Origin: Candidatus Mediterraneibacter excrementavium
Lineage (GTDB): Bacteria > Bacillota > Clostridia > Lachnospirales > Lachnospiraceae
Length of the DNA stretch: 59,570 nucleotides
Assembly (NCBI GenBank): GCA_019120275.1
Contig: DWVL01000095.1
Coordinates: 1-59,570, forward strand
Direction: 5' to 3'
This document shows, one piece after another, positions 46,237 through 54,333 of the stretch. The notes beneath the pieces were generated by a model that saw nothing but the letters and a program-made list of their open reading frames with translations, was not told the origin of the DNA and made no database searches. How positions within the stretch are numbered: the first letter of the stretch is position 1; each line of letters starts with the position of its first letter. Both the position numbers and the translations under genes were made by a program.

Positions 46237-46416
46237 TTAGTCAACAGACACGATCTCACGTTTGTTGTATGAGCCGCATGCCTTGCATACACGGTGAGGC
46301 ATCATAAGAGCGCCGCACTTGCTGCACTTTACAAGATTCGGAGCACTCATCTTCCAGTTTGCTCTTCTCTTGTCTCTTCTTGCTTTTGAAGATTTATTCT
46401 TTGGACAGATTGACAT
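46237..46416 (-). CDS. rpmF: 50S ribosomal protein L32
   Basis: 59-residue ribosomal protein. The sequence begins MSICPKNKSSKARRDKRRAN and has a zinc-type set of four cysteines, CSKC (31-34) and CKAC (44-47), so it is the zinc-binding form. AGGAGGTG precedes the ATG. It follows yceD by three bases, the standard pairing. Confidence 0.96.
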   Translation of the reverse strand: MSICPKNKSSKARRDKRRANWKMSAPNLVKCSKCGALMMPHRVCKACGSYNKREIVSVD

Positions 46417-46419
46417 AGG

Positions 46420-46947
46420 TTACACCTCCTTAAAATTCTTAAATAAGTCACGGACAACTGACATTCTGGGATCAAGTCCCGGATCCTCACAATCACAGGA
46501 CCCCGTATTCAGGTTCCGGCCGCACACCGGGCAAAGACCTTTGCAGTCCTCACGGCAGAGCACTTTTTCCGGCCACCCTGACAAAATATCTTTGAAAAGC
46601 ATTTTGTCCACGTCAAGATGATATCCGTCAATAAAATTTGATTCATCCAGCTCCTCTGTCAGTTCTGCGTCGGAGAGACCTAAGTCCACATGCTTCGTGC
46701 TGTTGATGACAAATTCATGTTTCACATCATCCAGGCAGCGGTCGCAGGGAATGATCACGGTCAGTCTGGCGTCTGCCTGAATGAGCAGTTCCTTATCCCT
46801 GACATGTTCAACCCGGACATGGACCGGCTCACTGTCTGCGACCGGATATTTCCCGGACTTCAGGCGGATCACATCCATCGTGAGCGGTACAGTCTCCTCA
46901 ACTGTCTTATGCTGGTCTGACAAAACGTCTGATAGGTTAATTAACAT
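46420..46947 (-). CDS. yceD: DUF177/YceD-family protein
   Basis: 175 residues of the YceD family, always found next to rpmF and linked to 23S rRNA in other organisms. IIPCDRCLDDV and the C-terminal CREDCKGLCPVCGRNLNTGSC supply several cysteines that look zinc-binding. AGGAG lies eight bases before the ATG at 46947. It has a strong promoter of its own just upstream. In many Clostridia the preceding gene is ackA; here the Dlt-like cluster intervenes. Confidence 0.92.
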   Translation of the reverse strand: MLINLSDVLSDQHKTVEETVPLTMDVIRLKSGKYPVADSEPVHVRVEHVRDKELLIQADARLTVIIPCDRCLDDVKHEFVINSTKHVDLGLSDAELTEELDESNFIDGYHLDVDKMLFKDILSGWPEKVLCREDCKGLCPVCGRNLNTGSCDCEDPGLDPRMSVVRDLFKNFKEV

Positions 46948-46975
46948 AGTTATTACTCCTATTCATACCTAGACT

Positions 46976-47003
46976 ATTATATCATGGAAAACATGTTTGT
47001 CAA
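46976..47003 (-). promoter_or_regulatory. Consensus promoter of yceD-rpmF
   Basis: On the minus strand, TTGACA (46998-47003), 16 bases, TATAAT (46976-46981). Both hexamers are perfect. It isolates the ribosomal/lipid operon from the cluster upstream. Confidence 0.85.
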
Positions 47004-47030
47004 CCCAAATTTTTTCCGCTTTATTCCGGC

Positions 47031-47534
47031 TTATTCCGTCACTGCAGCGATCTCCAGTGTAGCTACACTGTCGCCGTCCAGTCCCACCTTCAGTTCCGTA
47101 TCTCCTTTTTCGTAAACCATCTCTGTGGAAGACTCGGAAGACGGCTCGCCGTACGCTTCCGTAACTTCATCCTTCGTGCTGCCGATGCTGATCCCTTCAT
47201 CTGTAGAAACCGTATCATCCATGAACACTACAGAAAGCACATAATCCTTATCATCCACCGGGTATGTTTTAAGCTGGAATCCCGGATAGCTGTATACTTT
47301 ATCCAGTCCCTCAAACGCACAGCTCTCCGATTCAAAATAGTCGTTCGCCTCGCCGAGTTCCTCAACAACTGCTGACGCATCCGCATTCATTTCAATCTTG
47401 GCTGATCCGCTTGTGAACGTATATCCGCTTCCGCCTGCAGATGCTCCGGATCCGCTTTCACCGGATCCGCCGCATGCCGTCAGAACCGCTCCCATTACCA
47501 TTGCCGTTGTCATTGCGATCATTTTTCTTTTCAT
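47031..47534 (-). CDS. Small lipoprotein of the Dlt-like cluster
   Basis: 167 residues. A signal peptide ends in the lipobox LTAC at about residues 18-21, followed by a Gly/Ser-rich tether, so the protein should be anchored outside. The mature part is acidic and ends with SIGSTKDEVTEAYGEPSSE, which resembles the GxxxxxVxxxxGxP motif of BamE/SmpA-like lipoproteins. No enzyme motif is seen. Last gene of the cluster, 12 bases after the SGNH gene; it may help present the target polymer or the acyl donor. That is inference. Confidence 0.72.
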   Translation of the reverse strand: MKRKMIAMTTAMVMGAVLTACGGSGESGSGASAGGSGYTFTSGSAKIEMNADASAVVEELGEANDYFESESCAFEGLDKVYSYPGFQLKTYPVDDKDYVLSVVFMDDTVSTDEGISIGSTKDEVTEAYGEPSSESSTEMVYEKGDTELKVGLDGDSVATLEIAAVTE

Positions 47535-47546
47535 TGTAAATCCTCC

Positions 47547-48611
47547 TTAAAAACTGATGATTTCTCCATATTCCTCCAGTTCTTTATACTGGGCTTCTCT
47601 CATCTCATCATAAAGTCTGATCTTTTCAGCATAAACTTCCGCATATTCCGGATCTTCACGGTAATCTGTCAGATCATAATTCTCCGTCAGATACGCGCCG
47701 AAATATCTGGACAGCTTCTCTGCCCCGGATAAATTCAGATGCAGGCCCGCATCATATGTATCGGTATTATAATCAATGCCGATCTCCGGCGCAAGTTTCT
47801 CATAATTAAAATAGTCCAGTCCGTACGTTTCAGCATACGCACAGATCTGTTCATCCCACTCGTCATACCAGTACGGATACAGGCTCGGCGATTTCACAAG
47901 CACAAGCTCGATCCCCTTCTCCTGGCAGAGTTCCCTCATTTTATCCAGATAGGCCATCGCCTTGTCGCCAAGCGTATAGTCGGACAGTTTCTCCGGTTCC
48001 GGGAACCCGTCTGCAGGACGGACGTCAACCCGCATATAATATCCGTTATGAGACACCTGGTCTTTGTGAAACATATATTTCACATCTTCACCGGACAGTT
48101 CCGACCATCTGGAATGATACCGCAGGATCGGGAAAATATAATCAAGCATATGCTCCTCTTCCGTCATGGAAGCCTGTATCGCTCCGATCTTGGACGGGGA
48201 CATCTTCATCCCGTCGATACTCATCCGGTTGTACGCCTCGCTCTGTGGCTCATTATACTTCATCGCCAGCACGTTAAAGACCACGACTTTCGGCGTCTCA
48301 TACCGCAGCGCATCCTCCAGCAGATAATAGGACTGCCATGTGAGCTGCTGGGCAGAACCTCTGATATAACTTGTGATCCCGTAGTCCTCATAGAGCGTGA
48401 TCGGAGAAAAGTTCTCATAGACCTCACAGTCCCCAACGAAGAGCACCTCATGGTCTGTTGTCTCTTTATAATACTCTTCTACCATTGCCCCCTCGGGAAT
48501 ATCCGACATATATTTGGGCATCAGAAGTTTCTGGAGCAGATAGAGGACGATAAGCATTACAACGAGAAATCCCGCAAGTGCAGCGGTGCGTTTTGCAATA
48601 TTCTTCTTCAT
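47547..48611 (-). CDS. DltD-like SGNH-fold protein with a Cys nucleophile
   Basis: 354 residues with one N-terminal membrane anchor (about 11-30) and an extracytoplasmic SGNH-like domain. The nucleophile block reads VGDCEVYENFS, with Cys62 where DltD-type proteins have Ser in GSSE. The C-terminal block DAGLHLNLSGAEKLS carries the DxxH pair. In the Dlt pathway DltD works outside the membrane with the MBOAT in the final transfer; a similar acceptor-loading job is inferred here. It lies 12 bases after the MBOAT gene. Confidence 0.78.
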   Translation of the reverse strand: MKKNIAKRTAALAGFLVVMLIVLYLLQKLLMPKYMSDIPEGAMVEEYYKETTDHEVLFVGDCEVYENFSPITLYEDYGITSYIRGSAQQLTWQSYYLLEDALRYETPKVVVFNVLAMKYNEPQSEAYNRMSIDGMKMSPSKIGAIQASMTEEEHMLDYIFPILRYHSRWSELSGEDVKYMFHKDQVSHNGYYMRVDVRPADGFPEPEKLSDYTLGDKAMAYLDKMRELCQEKGIELVLVKSPSLYPYWYDEWDEQICAYAETYGLDYFNYEKLAPEIGIDYNTDTYDAGLHLNLSGAEKLSRYFGAYLTENYDLTDYREDPEYAEVYAEKIRLYDEMREAQYKELEEYGEIISF

Positions 48612-48623
48612 TCCTGCTCCTTT

Positions 48624-50219
48624 CTAAAACTGATTATAGATAAACTGACTCTGGTCATATCCGATCCCATACGCCCCGAATACGATCACGGCCAGCATAA
48701 GCACGCCGAATACAATATATTTCCACGCCGCGCCCGATGCAAATATCATATCCCTTACGCTGCCCTTTCTCTCTTCAAAGATGCTGACGGAAAGGATCAC
48801 GATCAGGCAGATAAACAGCACCAGGTAATCAGCACCTGTCAGTCCCAGTCCAAGGAACGCTTCGGCGTTCAGCGCCCGGATGTCGAAATGGGTAAACATG
48901 TTGCCGAACATCCGGAACGTAAGCGGCACATCCCTGTAGCAGTCAAACATACGGATCGCACTCATGAGCAGGACCGTACGCACGATCTCAAATACGCCGT
49001 ACCACGCTTTGTCCTTCACATGAAAGCGGCCGTGGAACTTCCGGTACAGCGGCTCCAGTTCCTCCGAGATCATGATGACGACAAAATTCATTAGTCCCCA
49101 GACAATAAAATTCCAGCTCGCGCCGTGCCAGATCCCGGTCGTAAACCATACCACAAACGAAGAAAGATATACCGGCACTCTTTTTCCGATCTTTTCGCCA
49201 AATGTATTCCGTGAGAATTTGGAAAATTTCAGCATCGGTTTGCACACTGAGATCGGATAAAAAATATAGTCTGTAAACCATGTTCCCATGGTAATGTGCC
49301 ATCTCTTCCAGTATTCTTTGATATTCTTAGAGAAATACGGCCTGCGGAAGTTTTCTGTCACCGTAATGCCCATTGTCTGTGCGATACCGATCGTAATGTC
49401 TATTCCGCCCGTAAAATCCGCATAGAGTTCAAACGCGTAGAACATCATGCCCACGAATACAAATCCGCCCTGGTAGGTATCCGGATTCTGAATGACCGTA
49501 TTTACAGCTGTAAGGATCCGGTCTGCAACAACGACTTTCTTAAAGTATCCCCATAAAATACGGTACAGTCCGTAAGAAACCACCTTCGGGTCAAAATAAT
49601 GTACTTCAAACAGCGATTTCGCGAGATCATTAAACCGGCTGATCGGCCCCTGTACGAGCTGCGGGAAAAACGATACAAAAAGAGCCAGCTTAAACAGATT
49701 TTTTTCCGCTCTGCTCGTCCCTCTGTAAACATCTATGATGTACCCCATCGTCTGGAACGTATAGAAGGAAATTCCCATCGGAAGGACCAGGTTGAGGAAC
49801 GACAGCTGACGGTCGCTGTGAAACGCCTGCAGCAGGCCATTGATATTTGCAATGGTGAAATTCGTATACTTCAGTACTGCCAGTATTCCGAGATTAAAAA
49901 ACAGGCAGACAAGCAGCCATTTCCACTTCTTTGCTTTGATCCCCGCCTTATATTCTTTTTTCTCTTCCCTGGATATCTGTCCTTTATGTTCTGCGATCCA
50001 CGTTTTCTGTGCAGCATCCAGCCCGTCCAGCTTCAGGCTGACCAGATATGTGGACACAGTTGTCGCCGCAATAAAGATCAGGTACGACGGGCTTGCGATA
50101 AAATAAAACACATAGCTGGCAGCCAGCAGAAACGGCCACTGGCACTTCTTCGGCAGCGCGTAGTACAGGACAAATACCACCGCAAGAAAACCGATAAAAC
50201 TATAATCTGTAAAAAGCAT
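48624..50219 (-). CDS. MBOAT-family acyltransferase (AlgI/DltB-like)
   Basis: Polytopic membrane O-acyltransferase of 531 residues, longer than DltB and nearer in size to AlgI/PatA. Seen: RFNDLAKSLFEVHYF, ENFRRPYFSKNIKEYWKRWH, and the catalytic His in GIWHGASWNF near residue 358. The extra C-terminal membrane segment ends in FIYNQF (Tyr528). That resembles the aromatic C-terminal motif of DltX, thought to relay the acyl group. No DltX gene fits in the gaps, so the motif may be fused here. It lies between the carrier and SGNH genes. Confidence 0.86.
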   Translation of the reverse strand: MLFTDYSFIGFLAVVFVLYYALPKKCQWPFLLAASYVFYFIASPSYLIFIAATTVSTYLVSLKLDGLDAAQKTWIAEHKGQISREEKKEYKAGIKAKKWKWLLVCLFFNLGILAVLKYTNFTIANINGLLQAFHSDRQLSFLNLVLPMGISFYTFQTMGYIIDVYRGTSRAEKNLFKLALFVSFFPQLVQGPISRFNDLAKSLFEVHYFDPKVVSYGLYRILWGYFKKVVVADRILTAVNTVIQNPDTYQGGFVFVGMMFYAFELYADFTGGIDITIGIAQTMGITVTENFRRPYFSKNIKEYWKRWHITMGTWFTDYIFYPISVCKPMLKFSKFSRNTFGEKIGKRVPVYLSSFVVWFTTGIWHGASWNFIVWGLMNFVVIMISEELEPLYRKFHGRFHVKDKAWYGVFEIVRTVLLMSAIRMFDCYRDVPLTFRMFGNMFTHFDIRALNAEAFLGLGLTGADYLVLFICLIVILSVSIFEERKGSVRDMIFASGAAWKYIVFGVLMLAVIVFGAYGIGYDQSQFIYNQF

Positions 50220-50230
50220 AAGTCTCTATC

Positions 50231-50458
50231 CTATTCATCTTCCAGTCTCTGGATCAGAGCATAGAGCGCCTTTGCGGAATTAAAGTTCTCCGGAACGATC
50301 TCCTCCGCAGGAATAACTACATCATACTCTTCATTGATCTCGGAAATAATCGTCACGATGTCAAACGAATCGATCAGTCCGCCGTCGATCAGATTGTCGC
50401 ATGTGTCAAAATCAATTTCCGGATGCAGGTTTTCAAGGATTTCCATCAATGGTTCCAT
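50231..50458 (-). CDS. DltC-like carrier protein
   Basis: 75-residue acidic four-helix carrier. The phosphopantetheine serine is Ser31 in GGLIDSFDIV. It follows the adenylation gene by two bases and precedes the MBOAT gene by 11, so it should receive the activated amino acid and deliver it to the membrane enzyme. It differs clearly from AcpP at 44.9 kb. Confidence 0.88.
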   Translation of the reverse strand: MEPLMEILENLHPEIDFDTCDNLIDGGLIDSFDIVTIISEINEEYDVVIPAEEIVPENFNSAKALYALIQRLEDE

Positions 50459-50460
50459 AA

Positions 50461-51987
50461 TTATTTTCTCCTTTTCTTCTCATCATTGATCTCTTTCAGT
50501 TTCACTCTGTCTGTCTTTCCATTTGCTGTCAGCGGCATCTGCTCCAGCGCATATACATGGTTGGGGATCATGTATCTGGGCAGTTTCTTCTTCAGAGCTG
50601 TCACCAGATCTTTCACTTCTGCATCCCCTACATAGAACAGAACGATCTTCTCTGTCTCTTTATCATAAATGCAGCACGCGCTGCGGACGCCCTCGATCAT
50701 ATTCACATGGACTTCGATCTCACCGAGTTCGATCCGGTGTCCCATATGTTTGATCTGATAATCTTTTCGGGAAACAAATATGAGTTCTCCGCGTTCGTTC
50801 AGCTTCCCGATATCCCCTGTACGGTAGATCAGTTCATGATAGCTTTTATTCAGAGGATTCTGCACAAACACTTCATCCGTCTTTTCATGGTTATTGTAAT
50901 ATCCCAGCGTCAGGGACGTTCCCCGGATGCAGATCTCCCCGGCTTCTCCCTGCGGGGGAACCCGGTCCTGTTCATCAAGGAGAATGATCTCCGTATTTTT
51001 GAATGGCCGTCCGATCGGGATCACATCCGTCTCTTCAAATTCCCGGTCCACTTCATAATAGCAGCTCATCCCTGTAGCTTCTGTCGGTCCGTAAAGGTTG
51101 ATAAAGCGTGCATCAGGCAGGGTTTTCCTCCAGAGATTGAACTGTCTGATCGGAAAGACTTCACTGCCGAATGCGATCGTGTGCAGATATTCCGGCACGA
51201 TCTTGTCAAACGTCTTCATTGATGAGATCATGGTCAGCGCGGAAACGACCCAGCAGACCGTGTTGATCTTATATTCATTTAAAAACTCCACCAGTCTGAC
51301 CGGGAACATAAAAAGCTGTTTCGGCACAAGATAGGTGGTTGCCCCGTATTTCAGCGTAGAAAACAGTTCTTTCAGGCAGGCGTCAAAATACAGCGGCGTC
51401 TGATTCGCAAAAACGGATTCTTCTGTCACATGGAGGACTTCCGTCAGGCTTTCCACATAATCGATCACCGCTCTGTGACAGCCGACAACTCCTTTTGGGA
51501 TCCCCGTAGATCCGGATGTAAACACGATATAGACCGGATCCGTATCGATCGAACGGCTCCGGATATCGGCAAGCACAGCGTCATCCGCCGGATATCCTGA
51601 GATTTCATCATACATCAGGAGTTCTCCGTCAAACTCTGTCATCTCCCTTACTTTGTCCGCAGTATACGCATCGCAGATCACCGCCCTCGGATGAAGGTTG
51701 TCAAAGATCAGGCTGATCCGGTATTCCGGCATTTCTTCGTCCATCGGCACATAGAAGCAGCCGCTGTATACAACTCCCCAGAACGCTGTGATCATATGGG
51801 GATGTTTCTTCATATATATAACGACCGGTTCTTTCGTATATCCTTTCCGGGCGAGGCAGGTTCCTATATTTTTCGCCGCCTGGTGCACTTCCTGAAATGT
51901 CATTCCCATCTGTTCATTGGCAAACGCCGTTTTGTCAGGAAATCTCGGCGCTGTCTGCTCCAGATATTCCAGTATGTTTCTCTGCAT
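50461..51987 (-). CDS. Amino-acid adenylation enzyme (DltA-like)
   Basis: Stand-alone adenylate-forming ligase of 508 residues, presumed to load the carrier downstream. Motifs: A3 TSGSTGIPKG (157-166), A5 NLYGPTE (297-303), A7 YRTGD, A8 with GHRIELGEIE, and the C-terminal Lys491 in PLTANGKTD. D202 in YFDAC matches the Asp that binds the amino group, so an amino acid is likely. Aligned by eye to GrsA, pocket residues read D202 A203 K206 W246 A272 G274 L298 G306 M307, unlike DltA, where a Cys lies near the FCGE motif (here FGSE). The substrate is uncertain. Confidence 0.85.
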   Translation of the reverse strand: MQRNILEYLEQTAPRFPDKTAFANEQMGMTFQEVHQAAKNIGTCLARKGYTKEPVVIYMKKHPHMITAFWGVVYSGCFYVPMDEEMPEYRISLIFDNLHPRAVICDAYTADKVREMTEFDGELLMYDEISGYPADDAVLADIRSRSIDTDPVYIVFTSGSTGIPKGVVGCHRAVIDYVESLTEVLHVTEESVFANQTPLYFDACLKELFSTLKYGATTYLVPKQLFMFPVRLVEFLNEYKINTVCWVVSALTMISSMKTFDKIVPEYLHTIAFGSEVFPIRQFNLWRKTLPDARFINLYGPTEATGMSCYYEVDREFEETDVIPIGRPFKNTEIILLDEQDRVPPQGEAGEICIRGTSLTLGYYNNHEKTDEVFVQNPLNKSYHELIYRTGDIGKLNERGELIFVSRKDYQIKHMGHRIELGEIEVHVNMIEGVRSACCIYDKETEKIVLFYVGDAEVKDLVTALKKKLPRYMIPNHVYALEQMPLTANGKTDRVKLKEINDEKKRRK

Positions 51988-52000
51988 ATTAATCCTCCTG

Positions 52001-52720
52001 TTATGATATCAGGTTGTGATATGTTTCTTTCAGTTTCCCGCCGCATGCAAGCACCGAACTCCGCGCCAGCACAGCCATGGCGTCCAGGAATCCGCTCCCG
52101 GGGCTGTCGCATCCGTTTACGAGCGACAGTTCCGTACACCCGAGTATAAGGACCTGTGCCCCATTCTCCCGCAGATGCGCGGCTGCCTCCTGGAATTTCT
52201 CCATATCCGCAGGCTGGCCTTGTTTGATATTCTTATAAATAATATCCATGACGTACTGCTGGTGCTGTTCATCCGGCAGCACGGTTTCGATCCCTGTTTT
52301 GCGGAATGCATCCTGGAAGACCCCTGTCTTCACCGTACCGGCTGTGGCAAGGATCCCTGCTTTTTCCACACCGTTGTCTGCCAATTCCTTCCCTGCCGCA
52401 TCAACCGCGTTGATGACCGGGACCGGAATTCCCGCCGACAGGCGGTCGAAAAAACAATGGGCGGTCATACACGGGATCGCAATACATTCCGCTCCCTGTG
52501 CGGCAAGATTCTTTCCGATCCGTATCATCGGCCCGACCGGGTCATCCTGTGATCCGCCGAGTATATATGCTGTTCTGTCCGGAATGGATGGACAGCTGTG
52601 GATAAGCATTTCGATATGATCCTGGTCGCATGCCGCATCTGTCATCTCCGTCACCATCTCCATGAAACGGGCCGTCGCCATCGGTCCGAGTCCGCCGATC
52701 ACTCCCAGTGCCATTTTCAT
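52001..52720 (-). CDS. Aspartate/glutamate racemase-family protein
   Basis: PLP-independent two-cysteine racemase fold, 239 residues. VIGGLGPMAT opens it. The two catalytic cysteines are Cys84 (AIPCMTAH) and Cys195 (LGCTELSL). Most relatives have CNTAH at the first site; here Met replaces the Asn that normally contacts substrate. It lies six bases after the transglutaminase gene and 13 before the adenylation gene, so it probably supplies or edits the D-amino acid loaded by that enzyme. The substrate is unproven. Confidence 0.83.
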   Translation of the reverse strand: MKMALGVIGGLGPMATARFMEMVTEMTDAACDQDHIEMLIHSCPSIPDRTAYILGGSQDDPVGPMIRIGKNLAAQGAECIAIPCMTAHCFFDRLSAGIPVPVINAVDAAGKELADNGVEKAGILATAGTVKTGVFQDAFRKTGIETVLPDEQHQQYVMDIIYKNIKQGQPADMEKFQEAAAHLRENGAQVLILGCTELSLVNGCDSPGSGFLDAMAVLARSSVLACGGKLKETYHNLIS

Positions 52721-52725
52721 TCCCC

Positions 52726-54138
52726 CTACTCTATCGTTGATTCCGTCTCCGGTGTGGCCGGATACAGACTTCTGTCAAAGATATGGCTGTCCCTGTGCGC
52801 CTCCGAGTACTCCAGGATTTCCGCATCGGTCAGCATGAAGAAGGAACCCCCGCCGTATCTTGGCGTTGTATCGAAATGATACCAGCCGTCTCCACAGTTG
52901 ATGAGACTCCAGTAGTGGCTGGAATGGCTCGTATCGCTTTTCACGACATCAATATTCGGGATCTCCGCTCTTGTAAGAAGCGCTTTGGACGTTGCAAAAA
53001 ATACAAAGCAGTCGCCCTGGCCCTCTGTAAAGCCCTGATAAGCGCCGTTCGTCCAGCTGTCCTTCTCTGATGAATCGATATATCCCACATTCTCCCGCGT
53101 CCAGTCATAGATCGCACGCGCTTTCTCTTTCAGCGTCATATCCTCTGTGGTGATCTGTGCCAGCACTTCATCAGCAAGCGCATAGACTTCATCCGGTTCC
53201 ACGTAATTCTCCGGCTTCTCTTTGATCGTGATCGTCGTTTCAGCCTGGGCGGTATTGCCCGCGCGGTCTGTCGCACTGTAGCGGACCGCATAAGTGCCCG
53301 CCTGGTCAGGGATCACTTCACTGTTGTCCACTTCCAGTTCCACACCCGGATCGCAGTTGTCCGTTACCGTGATCTCTGATTTATAGGAGATCGGATCACC
53401 GATAAATCCGGTAAGAGGCGCAACACCATCGATGACCGGCGCTTCTTTATCATCTATCACTTCAAGCTGCGCTTCCACTTCAGCCGTGTTGCCGCCCTCA
53501 TCTGTGAGCACGACCGTTACCGGTATGATCCCTGTCTCGGACAGATCGGGAGATTCTTTGAACGTGCAGGTCACATCCGTCGCATCAACATAGGATGCGA
53601 GAAGTCTGGAAGCATCCGCCTCCCCGCCCAGATCAATGAGGACCGGCTCCGCCTCAGCCTCAGCCTTCGGCGCGACCGTATCGACCACTTTCAGCGTAGA
53701 AGTACGCTCTTTTCCCTTCGCTTTAAGTACGATCTCATGCTCACCCACGTGATTCATATCGATCCCGGCCATATCTGTTACAAATTCAATCTTCACGCCT
53801 TCTTTTTCCAGGAAATCCTCTGCTTTCAGATCCATCGTTCCGGCTTCTGCCATCACTTCTTTTTTTACAGGACTTGAGAAGAAAAGGTTGTGGATCAGGA
53901 TGATCAAGGCAATAAAAAAGAACAATACTCCCGCCATTTTTAACAGCAGTACTCTTCTGCGCCTCCGAAGCCGCTCCAGACGTCTCTGTCTGTTGCTTCT
54001 TCTCCTGTCCGTATGTGGTTCCCGGTTGACGTACTGATACCCGCTCTCACCTCTCCGGTTCGCATCCAGCATAACCCGCAGCTCTGCTGCTTCTTTACTC
54101 ACAGGTCTTCCTGATTTTGTTCGCCTGTTCACTTTCAT
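52726..54138 (-). CDS. Membrane-anchored transglutaminase-like protein with Ig-type repeats
   Basis: 470 residues. A basic cytoplasmic stretch (RRLERLRRRRR) precedes one transmembrane helix (about 63-86). Outside are beta-rich Ig/DUF5011-like repeats (about 90-350, DKEAPVIDG, AGTYAVRYSATDRAGNTAQ) and a C-terminal transglutaminase-like core with Cys near 375 (GQGDCFVF), His near 404 (SSHYWSL) and Asp near 417 (HFDTTP). It could be a protease or a cross-linking enzyme. The ATG at 54138 has GGAG eight bases upstream. First gene of the cluster, behind its own promoter. Confidence 0.84.
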   Translation of the reverse strand: MKVNRRTKSGRPVSKEAAELRVMLDANRRGESGYQYVNREPHTDRRRSNRQRRLERLRRRRRVLLLKMAGVLFFFIALIILIHNLFFSSPVKKEVMAEAGTMDLKAEDFLEKEGVKIEFVTDMAGIDMNHVGEHEIVLKAKGKERTSTLKVVDTVAPKAEAEAEPVLIDLGGEADASRLLASYVDATDVTCTFKESPDLSETGIIPVTVVLTDEGGNTAEVEAQLEVIDDKEAPVIDGVAPLTGFIGDPISYKSEITVTDNCDPGVELEVDNSEVIPDQAGTYAVRYSATDRAGNTAQAETTITIKEKPENYVEPDEVYALADEVLAQITTEDMTLKEKARAIYDWTRENVGYIDSSEKDSWTNGAYQGFTEGQGDCFVFFATSKALLTRAEIPNIDVVKSDTSHSSHYWSLINCGDGWYHFDTTPRYGGGSFFMLTDAEILEYSEAHRDSHIFDRSLYPATPETESTIE

Positions 54139-54203
54139 TTTCCAAACTCCGGCTGTGATACAAAAAGTTCCATCCTGTCTTATTTCGACAAAATACCCTA
54201 ACA

Positions 54204-54232
54204 ATAATACCCCTCGCCGTTTGTTTTTGCAA
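54204..54232 (-). promoter_or_regulatory. Candidate promoter of the Dlt-like cluster
   Basis: On the minus strand, TTGCAA (54227-54232), 17 bases, TATTAT (54204-54209). It follows the ackA terminator and precedes the transglutaminase start by about 65 bases. Confidence 0.6.
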
Positions 54233-54249
54233 GCGTTTTTACACAAAAA

Positions 54250-54289
54250 AAGCGGGTTATCCACTTTGTCCAAAGCAAATAACCCGCTT
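54250..54289 (-). terminator. ackA terminator
   Basis: AAGCGGGTTAT (54250-54260) pairs with ATAACCCGCTT (54279-54289). The minus-strand transcript continues into a U run (complement of the A run at 54244-54250). It separates pta-ackA from the cluster. Confidence 0.85.
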
Positions 54290-54333
54290 CATCTTTCTTT
54301 TTACGATATTGTACTATAACCTTACCGATTTCA

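Larger units (their letters stand above)
47031..54138 (-). other. Seven-gene Dlt-like amino-acyl export cluster
   Basis: Transglutaminase-like, racemase, adenylation enzyme, carrier, MBOAT, SGNH and lipoprotein genes run on one strand with gaps of 6, 13, 2, 11, 12 and 12 bases, behind one promoter (54204-54232) and the ackA terminator. The arrangement indicates one transcript and one pathway. See the findings for the proposed role. Confidence 0.7.

Noticed and set aside
47739-49094. 451-residue plus-strand frame opposite the SGNH and MBOAT genes
   Set aside because: Spans the junction of two clear minus-strand genes, no domain recognised, no ribosome site.
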